From Thermothielavioides terrestris NRRL 8126 (lineage: Eukaryota > Ascomycota > Sordariomycetes > Sordariales > Chaetomiaceae), in assembly GCF_000226115.1 (NCBI RefSeq), contig NC_016461.1, positions 3,348,001 to 3,412,000 of the forward strand: 64,000 nt of DNA. Reading direction: 5' to 3'. This document shows, piece by piece, positions 10,366 through 22,345 of this stretch. A model generated the notes under the pieces. The model made no database searches, was not told the DNA's origin, and saw only the letters and a program-made list of their open reading frames with translations. The translations under genes were made by a program, and so were the position numbers. The first letter of the stretch is position 1; each line of letters begins with the position of its first letter.

Positions 10366-11072
10366 ATGGTGGACCCTCTAGGGTTGATCGGCGTGGTCGG
10401 GGTCGCAATCCAGATCATCCAGCTGGCCGCGCAGCTGGGCCTCGACTGGAAGCATGCGCCCGCTGACGCCAGCAGCTTCATGCTCGAGCTGCAGAGCCTG
10501 AAGACCGTCTTGTCCGAGACCAACATGAACGTGGTGCTCAACCCGGACTTTGCCGATGCCTTCCAGGGGCGCCACTCGGCGCTCCTTTCCCAGCTCGACC
10601 CCCTCCACGACACGGACACAAAGGCTATGGTGTCCGCCTGCAAGTGCGAGCTGGAGAGCCTGCTTGAGGATCTAAAGAAGCGGGCGCAGGGCCACAGCCT
10701 CGGGTGGGAGCGGCTGAAGGGCGCTTTCCAAGCCGTCAAGACGCGCCAGGCCGTGGAAGACCTGCGCCGGCGGTGCGCTTCCCTGAACGAGCTGGTGCAG
10801 ATCGACACTGCTGCTCTCGTAGCGAGTACCCACCGCGAGATTAAGGAAGCCCGGAAGGAGCAGCAGCAGCACCACCTGGCCCAGTCGCACGCGATGAAGC
10901 ACATCCGCGAGGCCGTCGACGACCAGGAAGCGCGCCGCGTGCTCGACTGGCTCACCCCGGCCGACTACGGCCCGCACCACAGCGATATTTTCCGGCGCCG
11001 CCAGCCCGGGACTGGGCTGTGGTTGTTGGAGTCGGACAAGTTCCAGACTTGGTAAGCAGGCTGAATTAGTTG

Positions 11073-11105
<33 letters not shown>

Positions 11106-14086
11106 TGGCGCTTATGGAGCTGACACTGCTGGGCTCATTAGGGTGGACGGCGAGAAGCAGATGCTGTTCTGTCCGGGCGTCCCTGGGGCTGGGAAGACGA
11201 TGCTTGCATCCATCGTAATCGACCACCTCCAAAGCCGGTTCCACGACCGGCCCGGCGCTGGCATCGCTTTTGTCTACTGCAACTTCCGCCGTCAGGACGA
11301 GCAGACGGCCGAGCACCTCATTGCGAGTCTGCTGAAGCAGTTGGCCTGTAGGCTTTCCTCCCTCCCAGGGGCCGTGAAGGCACTCTACGACCGGCACGCT
11401 GCCCGTGGGCTACGTCCCTCGCTGGGTGCCCTCGCCGAGGCTCTGCGATGCGTGGCCGCAATGTATGAGGAGAAGGTTTTCATTGTTGTCGATGCTCTTG
11501 ACGAGTGCAAGGCCACCGACGGTACTCGGGAAAACCTCATGAGGATGTTGCTCAGTCTTCAGTCCGCGGATTCACTGAAGGTCAATTTACTGACGACCTC
11601 GAGGTCGATCTCGGACGTTGAGCGGCAACACGCCAGCGTCCCTCGCCTCGAGGTCCGGGCGACGAAGGGTGACATCCAGCAGTACGTTCAAGGGCACATG
11701 AGTGAACTCAAGCCGTTCGTTGCGCGGCGCCAGGACCTTCAGAAGGAGATTGTTACTGGCATCTCGGATGCGGTTGACGGCATGTAAGTTCAACCTGGCA
11801 CCCGATTCCTCCCCTCGCTGACCGCTTTGAAGCTTCCTACTTGCCATCCTGTTCTTCCAGTCATTCAGGGACAAGACCTCGCCCAAAGCCATCAAGAACT
11901 CCCTGGAAAAATTGCGTAAGCAAAGCATTACATCCGATGACAATCAGAAACTTGCGGTCCTGAGAGCCGCGTATGATGAAGCAATGGCGAGAATCAATGG
12001 GCAGATGCCCGGCGATCGCGACCTCGCCCTGAAGGTCCTCTCATGGATCACCTGCGCCAGGTGGCCGCTGCGAGCGCTGGAACTTCGTCACGCTCTTGCC
12101 GTGGAGCTCGGAGAGGAAGAACTTGACGAGGAGAACCTGCCGGAAACCGAGGACATGGTCTCGGTCTGTGCTGGGCTTGTCACCATCGACCACGAGAGCG
12201 GCATCATCCGGCTGGTTCACTACACCACGCAGGAGTACTTCAATCAAACGCGCTCCCAATGGTTTCCGGATGCCGAGTCCGACATTACCAAGACCTGCGC
12301 TACTTATCTGTCGTTCACAACCTTTGGGAGCGGCCCTTGCCGGACGGACAACGGGTTTCACGATCGCGTTCGGTTCAATCCCCTCTACGCCTACGCGACC
12401 CACAACTGGGCATACCATGCCCATAACGCGCAGGAGGACTGCAAGGAGGTCATCGATTTCTTGCGCATGGACGCGCAAGTCCAGGCAGCGTACCAAGCAC
12501 TCCTGTGTTACGGGCTGTCCTCCCGTGTTCCAGGAAACGAAGGCATCAAATGGAGCGCAGCCATTTTGGCACCGCCGGAAGCATTCGCGGGGCTGCACCT
12601 GGCGGCATATTCCGGGCTGGACAAAGCTCTCGGCAAGCTACTATTATTCGAAAGCATGGACCCCGACCGATCAGACGGCCTGGGTCGCACGCCGCTCAGT
12701 TATGCGGCCTGGCAGGGGCACACCGCTGTAGCGCGAAGGCTGCTGGCCACGGGCCAGGTTGACATCAACGCGAGGGGCCACCGACCATGGGACTCAAATA
12801 CTAGGATGTCCGAAACTCCAAATCCGCTGAGCGTCCAGGCAGAGACAGAGTCTCTCTACCTTGCGCTCACGGAAGAGTTTGAGGAAACGGTTCAGACAGA
12901 AATTCTCCCCCTTGTGCTCACGCAAAAGCTTGACGAAACGCTTCAGATAGCATCTCTCACCCTTGCCCCCGCGCAGGCGGTTCGGGAAGTGCTGCAGACC
13001 GTTGCGTCTCAAAACACAGAGATTCATGAACTATACAAAACGTTGTTCGACACCCTTGCCCTTACGCAAGCGCTACAGGCCGTTACGCCTCAATTTCGGA
13101 AATTACTGCACATAGCGTCTCTCACCCTTGCCCCCGCGCAAGAGGTTCAGGAAACGCTGCAGGCCGTCGCGTCTCGAGATATCCTTGACATCGGGACAAA
13201 GATACAGAAAACGGTGCAGGAAATCTTTCTCCACATCCTTGCTCTCGGGCAATCGGATCAGAAAAACCTGCAGGTGCTTCTGGCCCAGTCAAGAGTCAAC
13301 ACAGGGAATAACAGGGGTGGCACGCCTCTTGGCCTCGCGGCTTGGGGAGGATATGAAAAGATTGTCGAGATTCTTGTAGACGCGGGAGCCGAGGTCAATA
13401 TTCAAGATCGGCTGGGGCGGACGCCGCTGCACTCCGCGGCCCTAAGGGGGCATGTGGAGGTGGTGAAGATACTCCTGGCGACTGGCAAGGTCGATCTTGA
13501 GCTCAAGGATTTTGGGGGACGCACGGCCCTGAGTTGGGCGGCTGGCGAAGGACACCTGGCTGTGGTGCAGGAACTCCTAGCTACCGGCATAGTCGACGTC
13601 GATACAAAAGACGGGGCAGATCGGACACCGCTGATGTTTGCAGCCGCACATGGGAAATCGGAGATGGTGGAGGAGCTGATTGCTACCGGGCTCGCTGACG
13701 TCAATGCGAAGGACCGGAAGGGTCGCACACCGCTCATGCATGCGGCTAAGAAAGGGCACGTAACTACAGTGAAGGCTCTCCTAACCATAAGCAGAGTCGA
13801 TATTGACGCGAAAGAGCTACGGGGCCGCACGGCTTTGAGCAGAGCGGCCGCGCGAGGACACACGGGCGTGGTGGAGTTGCTTTTGGATACCGGTCAAGTG
13901 GATGTGAATGCGGCCGGAACTTTCAAATATGACGACCACGAGGAAGCCTTAACCCCATACATGGTTGCGGTCAAGAATGGGCACACGGCCACTGCGGAAG
14001 TCCTCTTCAAACATGGCGGACGGGCAATTGAAGGAGGAACAGGAGAGATGGTCGACTGCGAGATCCCCAGCTACAGCCAGGAATGA
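10366..14086 (+). CDS. STAND/NLR-type receptor: HeLo-like N-terminus, NACHT, ankyrin repeats
   Basis: 1193 residues from exons 10366-11051, 11142-11783 and 11833-14086 (phases 2/2). Residues 1 to ~200 match the fungal HeLo-like N-terminal domain of STAND proteins ([18 protein letters not shown], then [18 protein letters not shown] and LKTVLSETN). [21 protein letters not shown] segment carries the NACHT P-loop near residues 236-248, and [11 protein letters not shown] (~341-351) is Walker B. A winged-helix-like [19 protein letters not shown] follows. Ankyrin repeats occupy ~698-765 and ~935-1170. Between them is a ~170-residue helical insert with internal repeats. Related proteins act in fungal cell death and non-self recognition; that role is inferred here. 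Intron 1 contains a run of 30 T. It converges with the ankyrin gene at 14234. Confidence 0.9.
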
Positions 14087-14233
14087 GAGCAAAGGAAACC
14101 AACGTGATCGCCATGTAAAATCGTCCAACTAAAGCCAACCGAGACCAGTGATGCCATGACCAACTTGCCGTTTTTGCCGCTTAAATGTCCGGTACACAAC
14201 GCCGTGACAGACCAAGACACCTCTTTCCCACCT

Positions 14234-17200
14234 TCAATCAAGTTCACCCGTAACATACCCAATCTGCCTCCGATCCAACCCCCCGGGACCATTCGCCAAC
14301 CTGGCCGCCAGCGCAGTCTGGCTCTCGACGAGCCTCTTGTGCTCCGCGATCCTCTTGACGGTGCGCGCGTCAGCGGCGGCATCGATGCGCTCGAGGGCCT
14401 CGCGCTCGCGGATGCGCACGGCGCTGAGCGCCTTGGCGTCGGCCTCGCGCTGCCGCGCCATCTTGTCCTCCCACTCGAGCGCGAGCTTGCGCCGGCGGTC
14501 CTCCATCTCCAGCTCCGCGTCGGCCACCAGCCGCGCGCGCGTCAGCCCGGCCTCGGTCAGCCGCTGCTCGTGCTCGAGCGCCGCCTCGCGCTCCGCCTTG
14601 CGCCGCTGCAGCTGCGCCGCGAACGCCGCCTCCTCCGCCGCCTGCCGCGCCCGCACCGCCGCCAGCTCGTCCTCCTGCCTGCGCCGCGCTCGCGCGTCCT
14701 CGAGCTCCGCGCGCGCGAGGAAGATGTTGTTGTGGATCTGCGCGATCTCCTGCGTGCGCGAGAGCGCCCGCGCGTGCTCTTCGTCCTCGGCGGCGAGGCG
14801 CTCCTCGCGCGCGCGCCGCTCACGCTCAGCGTGGAGGAGGTCAGGCGGGAGGTTGACGGCGTCGGCGGGTTGCGGGCCCGAGTTGGCGTAGTAGACGTCT
14901 ATGGCGCGGTTGGCGCGCAGGAGGGTGAGGAGCTGCGGCGTGAGGTCGGTTTCCGGCATGACGCGGGTGAGGTACTGGGTGGGCGAGTACGTGTGCGTGC
15001 CGTCCGTGTAGTAATTGTAGGGCTTATTGATATGTTTCCACAGGCCGACCTTTAGGAGGGCGCGGGTCGTGGGGAGCGGGTCGGCAGAGTGGAGGGCGAG
15101 GAGGATGACGGATTTGCCATCAGATTGGATGGTGAGGTCAGTGTCTTTGTTGATAAGGAATGTCATGGCCTTTTCCATCCGCTTCTCCTGGGCCGCTGTC
15201 AGCGGGCCCGCGTGGGCAGCGTTCAGACACAGTTCGCCTAGTGCACTGCGGCCGCCGTGAAGGGGGCTGGGAAAGTCGACGTCGTGGCCGTACTCGACGA
15301 GCACTTGCATCGCCTGTAGATTGAGATCCCTTGCGGCATTATGCAAGGAGCCATCATTGATCGACGGGTCCGCCGCCAGGATGCTGGACATCAAGGAGGT
15401 GCCGAGGTCTCCCCCGATTTGCGTGGCCATGGTCATCGGCGTGTTGCCAGTAGCATCCGTCACGTCGACTTCCGCCCCGGCAAGGAGAAGCGTCTTGACC
15501 AGCTCGGTCCGCCGGCTCTGAATTGCAAGCATGAGCGGCGTTGTCTTGGATAAGCGCGTCTCAAAGTTGACTTTGGCCCCGCGATCAACCAAGAGCTCGA
15601 TGACGGCGCTACTGACTCTTTTCTGGGGCTGGAAGAGTGCCCAGAACAAGAGGGTGACTTCCTCGTCCTCTTCCACGTCGTCCATGACCCGCATCGTCGT
15701 GGTTTGATCGTAGTAGTATCCACCGTCGAGCAATGCTTTCAGGACCTTAACCGAGCGCGGAAACTTGTTGACTGCTCGAAACAGGACCGGTCCAAGTTCA
15801 GGATGAGTGAACATGACGTCGAGTCTCTCCTCCGCGTCGTGGTAATCGATGAAGATATCGATGAGGCGGAGAGCGTCGTCTTCGGACAGGTCCGCGTCGA
15901 ATATGTGCGGGAAAGCCATCGAGACAGCATGAGAGCTCGGCGACCGGTGGAGTACCTGCAGGATGAGCTCGGAGTCCGCCGCCCGGGCGGCCTTCTGCAC
16001 CACCAGGCCATTATCGTAATTGACATCGATGTTGGCCTGCAGGAGGACGCCAACAAACTTGCGGGCAATCGCATCCTTGTCCGAGCCGTAGGCGTCAATG
16101 GCCGCGCTCAGCGCCGGAGCCAAGCTCTCCCCCTCCGCGCCCTTCGCCAGCAGCATCTGCGCCACCTCAAAGCCCTTCTCCGAGAGCCACGTGGAAACAG
16201 CCGCTGGGGTAAAAGCCTGCTGGAAGGTCCATGAGATATCCTTCTTGGGAATCTCCGTTTCGAGCAAGAGGCCCAAAATCTCAACCGAAAGCAGCTCAGC
16301 AGCGTCGATCAGGGTCTCGCAGCCATTGGCCAGTGGGGACGCCCCGTGCTTCAGCAACAATCGGACAAGCCGGGGGTCGGGCTCTTCTTTCACCGCTCTG
16401 TTCAAGGCGATGTTGATCTCCTCGCAGGGCGGCAGCCCAGCCTGGAAGAGCCAGTCGATGACCTGATAGCGCGGATCCCTGCCCAGCTTCCGGCTTGCCT
16501 TGAGCGCCCTCAGCAAAGTAGCCGTCGACGGCGTCTTCTGCCGCTCGCCGACTTTCTCCACACCCAGCATCAACCTGAGACTGCCCATGATCGCGCCGCG
16601 CGTGGCGTTCCAGATCGCCTCGCCGGACCCGTAGTCCACACTCGCGCCAAACTCCAACAGCAGCCGCACCAGCCCCTCCCCCTCCGCGCCAAACTTCGCC
16701 GCCGACACCAACTGCGCATGCACCACCTCCCCGCTCACCCCCTTCTCCAGCAACAGCCGCAACACCTCCGCCCGCCGCGCCAAATCCCCCACCTGCGTCG
16801 CAGCCTGAAACCCCTTCACCAGCGTCTGCATCTTAACCTCCCCCGCCCCCGCCCCCGCCGCCCTGATAGTGCCGGTGCGACCACCACCAAGCAACATCCG
16901 CACCACCGCCGGCGCGCCGGCCCGACACGCCTCCACCACAGCCTGGCCCCCGCGGTGCTCGACACTGGCCCCATAGTCCAGCAGCAGGCTGCCGAGCGCC
17001 ACATCGCCATCGCCGGCCGCGACCAGCAGCGCGTCGGAGACGACGGGGCCGGCGACGCCGCCGGTCTTGAGCAGGGCGGTGCAGATGGCGGCGCGCCTGT
17101 CTCTGTGCGCGGCGGCGGCGCCGCTGGCCATGGCATTCTGGAAGGCGGCGCGCAGGACGGCGGGCGGGGGCAGGGGTTTGCAGTGGGCGAGGAGGATGGC

Positions 17201-19875
17201 GACGGCGTCGGCGTGTTCGTGCCTGATGGCGGCGGCAAGGGCTTCGCCGTCGGCGGCGTCGGCGTGGGAGGCGAGGAGGGTGATCAGCGGGTGGTCGGCT
17301 GGGTGGGTGTTGATGGCGTAGATGAGGGCGCGGTTGGCTTCGGAGCGCGGGGCGCCGGCGGCGATGAGTTTCTTGGTGAAGGCGAGGCGGTCCATGGGGT
17401 CGGGGATGTTGAGGGATTGCGGGAGGGCGGCGGCTAGGGAAGGGGGGGTGGGATTGCCGCGGAAGAGGAGGTCGACGATGGGAGCGTCGGCGGCCCGAAC
17501 GGCGCAGCAGAACGCGGCGGCTTTGTGGGCGTTGACGTCTGCGCCGGCGGAGAGCAGGGAGTTGAGAGCGCCGAGGTGGCGGTTGTTGCGAGGGGCTTTG
17601 AGCAGTGTCTGCACCTCCTTGAACAGGACGGGGCTCAGTATCTCCTTGTCCCTTGTGCGGAGCAGGATGGCATCGACTTTGGCCACCTTGGCGGCGTTTG
17701 TAGGCATCTCGGAGAGGGCGTCTAAGCCCCGGTACAGCGTGTCGGGGTTCGGTCGTCCGTGCTGGAGGATCAGTTCGAGCAGAGTTGGGTCTGGCTCATT
17801 CACAGCTGGACTCCGTCAGCTGCGAGGTTGGCTCACAGGGCCAAGGGAGAGTGAACTGTACCTATGGCCACGGGCAGGCCTCGATCAAAGTTGGCGTCGG
17901 CCCGTCCCTGTTCGAGAAGCAGAGCAGCCAACTGGATGTCAGTGGGTTTGACAGGCAGGAGTTGAGCCAAGGCTTGAGACACCCCGTCCCGGCCGGCTCC
18001 AGCGCCGATAAGCAGCCTCACTATCTCGTAGCGAACGGACTTGTCGATGACCATCATGGCTCGTGCCATTGCGGTTGCCAAGGTCTGAGACGAGGGTTTG
18101 CTTCTCAACAAGGCCTCAAGCAAGGGCAGATCCTGCATGGCTATCGCTGACAGAATACCAGCTCCATCATTAAAGTTAACGTCGGCGTCATGTCGTAGCA
18201 GGATGCCGATCAGGTTCTCGTCCCTGAGTGGAGGCTGCTCCTCGATGGCCTGCTGCAGCGCGGCGGAAACGCACGGTCGAGACAGGCCAGCGGCGAGAAA
18301 GCATTCGGCGATGTGGTAGCGTGGGGCGGGCTGAAGGCCGAGAACCAGGGGAAACACCTGGTCGAGGATTTGAGTAGATGGTCTGGCAGCAAGAAGCAGC
18401 TTCACCATCGGGGCGTTTCCCATTCTCACGGCGACAGACAGCGCAAGTCCGTTCTTATGGTCAACCGACGCTATCTCATGTCTGGCTGGAGAGCTCCTGC
18501 GACCTGCCTGGGCCGAGACGGGCTGCGCACCGGGAAATTGCGGCGTTAGCAGAAGCTCGGCGGACTGGAGGTCACCCGCCTGAACAGCGTCGATTAGGGC
18601 GTCGTTCAAAGGGGTGCCACCCGCGCCTTTCCGCAACAGGATGCCGAGGATGGCGTGGCGATCCTCTGGGGCGATGGTCTTTGGGATACTTTTGACACCC
18701 TCGGAGGCGAAGGCCGGATTAAGGGTTGATGATTCGCTTAGCAACAGCTGCACCAGATAGCTTTGCCCCCTGGAGATGGCATGGTGAAGGATGGTGGCGT
18801 TCTGGAACTCGACTGAGGCGCCGTAGGAGACGAGCAGATTTACCATGTCGTAAAACTCAGTGGCACAAGCCTGGGAGAGTGCGACCGAAAGCAGGTCCCC
18901 GGAGGCACCAGCACAGAGAAGCGCCTCGGTGAGGGCCAGTTTCTCGTTTGGACCGATGGTTGTGTGCCCGAGAAGCTGCGAGAAGCTCTCCAGGACACCC
19001 TGACCGCCAAGTGTAGGCGGCTTTGCGCCGGTGAGAATGGCAAGCGCGATATCTACCCTGCACTGGGCGACGGCGGCCTTGAGAGCCTCAGCTTTGTTGT
19101 ACTCTCCATCGGCAGACGACCGGCTGAGCCTCAGGACGGTTTGGAGGCAGCCCCTCCGAGCAGCGTCGACCATGGACATGGAAAGCCAGTTCGGCGGCGG
19201 TCTTCCGTCCGACTGCAGGACAAGACCCACGAGGTCCGCGTAGCCGCCCGTGATGCACAACTGGCGGAAGACGTCCTGGGCGTCCTGTGTCTGCGAGGCG
19301 TTCGCGCCCCGGCTAAGCAGGAGATTCACCATGACGGGGTCTCCCGAGCGCAGTGCCGCGCCCAGTGCCGCATCGAGGGTGAAGGGGTCTGCGTGCTGAA
19401 CCAGGACGGCAACCATGTCGGTCTGGCGGTTCTCGACGGCCATCTGCAGCACCCGACTGCGCTCCATGGACTCGATGCTCCTTCGCCTCGTAAGCAGATT
19501 CGGCTTGCTCTTGCCACTGGACACGTTCACGTTGCCGCCGGCAGACAGCAGCTTCGCAATGAGCGCATCGGCGACCCCTGGCGCGCCGGCGTTGGCCACG
19601 TGGGCGTTGAGAGCCTCGAAGACCTCGTTGGCATCCCATGTCTTCTTGTGGGCGCTGAAGGCCCGTTTGATGCCGCTCTGGAATTGCCTGTCCGGGGTTG
19701 CCGCCATGCGCCGCCTCTTCAGCAGCTCCTCGGCGTGGAACTCGTCGTTCGGCGTCCGTGGCGGCGGGGCCGGAGTCGGCGGGGCCACGGGCGGCAGCGA
19801 GTGGACCCCCCATTCGGCGGCAAGCGCGTGGAGCCGGGCCCTCCGGCCGTCAATGCCGAGTGCTGCCGACATCAT
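14234..19875 (-). CDS. Giant ankyrin-repeat protein with C-terminal coiled coil
   Basis: Two exons, 17862-19875 and 14234-17805, joined by a 56-nt GT-AG intron (phase 1), give 1861 residues. The N-terminus is Pro-rich (PPVAPPTPAPPPRTP), followed by RQFQSGIKRAFSAHKKTWD. Dozens of degenerate ankyrin-like units then run to about residue 1650 (for example LLLEKGVSGEVVHAQLVSAA, TPLMLAIQSRRTELVKTLLL). The last ~210 residues are an Arg/Glu/Ala-rich coiled coil (EERLAAEDEEHARALSRTQE and on). I recall similar long ankyrin proteins across Pezizomycotina without a known function. A scaffold role is only inference. The stop lies 147 bp from the stop of the NLR gene. Confidence 0.85.
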
Positions 19876-21403
19876 CGGATGCGAAGTTTGGGACTAGCGT
19901 GTGTGCTTATGCGGCGACAACCTTGCGGCTCTCATCCGCGATTTTGACCCATTGCCCCGTGGACCCTGGCCCTGGGATTTGGGGTTTGGGATGTGGAATG
20001 TGGGACGGAGGGGGATGATGCAGTGCCTGGCGATTAAAGGGACGCTTGCAGCTGCAGTGCGGCCTGATTTGGAACCAAAAGAGCTCGTCAAGTCAAACCG
20101 GAGAGGCACGAGTCGAACAAAGCGCTGCTGCTGTCTCTGCTTCTCGCAATTGAGCCCGAGTGAGACGCGCGGCCGCCAACAGCCCGTTTCTCTTCAGGGC
20201 CCGACTTCGAAATGGAAGGGAAACGTCCGGGTGCGCTGCAGCGATTTGCGTGGCGCTGTCGTGCGTGGACCTGTGGGGCGGGACTCTGGCGAGCACTGGA
20301 GCTTCAGGTTGTTTAGCTTCAATGGATGTCCACACGCTGGAGTCGGGCTGACAAGTGCAACGCAAATGCGGACTTGAAAGGACAACTAAACTCGAGAAGA
20401 ATGGGAGGCAGCGACAAGAAAGGAAAGACGCAAGAGCTGAAAGGGAAGAGAAGAATTGCATCAGCCTCGCGCTCGTCAAGCCGCCGTGTCTCCATGCGGC
20501 CCCGCGGTGGCGCCTCTGTGCTTTGATGATCCAAGCGCTTGTCCCAGGACACAGCCTCAGCGCTCATTCATTCAATCCGCAAGCATCCGGCTTCCTCGCA
20601 TTCGCCTCCACGCCAGCTCATTGACGGCAGACGGCTGCATGCGTATGCGAATGCGAGACGGGGCCGGCCTGAAGGAATGGGAAAGGCTTATTCTGTCTGG
20701 CTTTTTCATGGGTTCCGTCGAGAGTTCAGTGTGCCTTGGCGCGAACTTCCGGTTGCAAGGTTGCACTGCCAGGCTTCGAAATGCTGCGTTCCATGTTTGG
20801 TCAATCAGCCCAAGGCAGAACCAATTGGCCTTCGTTTGAGGCTGTTATCCTGCCGCTTAGGTCGGCACGGGCCGGCTTCGGATGACATTCCGCGGGTGAC
20901 CTAACCCTTAACTAACACACCAACCACCTAACGGACGTAAGTTGGGTGGCCCTGTAGAAGGAAGGATGGACCACTGGAAGGAAGGAGCATATTGGTGGGG
21001 CACCAGGTATTTAGCTACGCCCGGCTGGGCCACCACACCTTAGGAAAAACAACCCACATCCCACCCATCGTTTTCAGCCCGCCCTGAGTTGACACGTTCG
21101 TTCGCGCCTCCGCTCCAAAATCCGCCCAAGTCCCGATCCGTGGGCTTGCGGCGTCCAACCGAAAGTGCTAGGCAGACAATCGAGGCCCATGTCCTCGGCA
21201 ATCGATGTCATGTTCCTGCCCCTGCTCGGCTACAGCTCTGCTGTGGTCCTAACAACTAAAGCTTCTTTTAAACATTCGAATGGCTGCCAACATGCACGGC
21301 GAGGATACCGTCTGAATCGCTATTATGATCGAAGCAAGTTCGATGATACGACGGATCAACGGCATGGAAAAATGATATTACTTACAAGCTAAGGGAGGAG
21401 GCA
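19876..21403. other. Gene-poor region upstream of the ankyrin gene
   Basis: 1.5 kb with only short overlapping frames lacking recognisable domains. It should include the ankyrin gene promoter. No RNA gene was identified. Confidence 0.5.
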
Positions 21404-21493
21404 TTGCCCTCCCCCCCGCCCCCTCCCCCCCCCCCCCCCCTTTTTTTTTTTTTTTTTTTTCCTTTTTTTTCTTTTTTTTTTCATTTTTTTTTC
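21404..21493. repeat. Homopolymer block (poly-C then poly-T)
   Basis: A C-run broken by a few other bases passes directly into about 20 T, then mixed T-rich sequence with single C or A interruptions. Such tracts are prone to slippage and sequencing error, so the exact lengths are unreliable. Confidence 0.8.
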
Positions 21494-21616
21494 TCGCGAA
21501 GACCTGTTAGAGAGGGCAACCAGTTGTTTGAGTGGATGGTGCCGTAACCGACCACCGCACCCGAGAAGATAATCGCTGGCTATACACGCTGTTGGGCGAT
21601 ATCTATCCGGCGTCAG

Positions 21617-22345
21617 ATGAATATCGCCAGTCGTCGGTGGATCTCAGGGATCAACAGGGTGCTTTTTGCTAACGGCAAGGTACTGCTCCAGGAACACGGG
21701 CCTGACATTCTCAGCCTCTGTCAACGGTCCTTAGCCATTCCGTCCTCCGCCGACGAACTCCGTCCTGGGCACCCAATGCACGGCGTCGCGCATCCAAGTA
21801 ATAGGCTGCGTATTTTTCGGCACCGGAGCAGAGGCCCAGAACTGGGCGACGCCTCAAGAGGCCAGCTGGCAAGACTGGGCTCGGGAAGCCGCGTTGAAGA
21901 GACCGTATTTGAGCATCCTGTTGTTCCTCTGCCCGGGATCACTGTTGGGCGTGTTGACAAGGTTGACGGCGAGTTCATACGGCCCGGGCTCAGCCAGCTA
22001 CTTCGACCTCTATCGCGACTGGCTCCTAGAGCTGCACGGGATGGTGGAAGAACGCCAGTTGTCATGATGCAGGTCGGGACATCTGGCGCGTCTCATGGCC
22101 GACTTTGGCTTTGGTGCGCAAGCGGATCTCGAGGGGCAGCCCAGCAGGTTCATACGTGGGGATGACATCCTGGCAGGCCGTGACATCGCCGTGCTTCAAG
22201 GCGGTCATGGTCCGTTCATTCTCCGGGTGCATATTGGTGCCACTCATGACTGCTATCGTGTCCTCGGCCCGGCCTACGTCTCGGGCTGATGGACGGCGAA
22301 GGTGTCCTCGAATTCTCGATGGAACCCCGCTCGTGAACCTCGACT
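21617..22345 (+). pseudogene. Decayed HET-domain (heterokaryon incompatibility) gene, C-terminal remnant
   Basis: The best-preserved part (22094-22288) reads through GDDILAGRDIAVLQGGHGPF, then ILRVHIGATHDCYRVLGPAY and VSG. After a one-base frame change it continues LMDGEGVLEFSMEP. This matches the C-terminus of HET-family proteins (Gly-Asp-x-hydrophobic, Gly-Gly-x-x-Pro-Phe-hydrophobic-Leu-Arg, Gly-x-x-Tyr-Val-x-Gly-hydrophobic-Met-x-Gly-Glu). Upstream fragments in other frames (PLPGITVGRVDKVDGEF near 21930-21975; SYFDLYRDWLLELHGMVEER near 22000-22055) fit the middle of such proteins but are separated by stops and frameshifts. No intact start or HET core is visible. HET proteins mediate non-self recognition in Pezizomycotina. 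Confidence 0.6.

Noticed and set aside
14156..15055. Plus-strand frame opposite the coiled coil of the ankyrin protein
   Set aside because: Arg/Leu-rich mirror of Glu/Arg/Ala codons on the other strand; no motif.
20100..20125. GTTCGACTC on the minus strand, resembling a tRNA B box
   Set aside because: No A box, acceptor stem or anticodon arm could be laid out around it.
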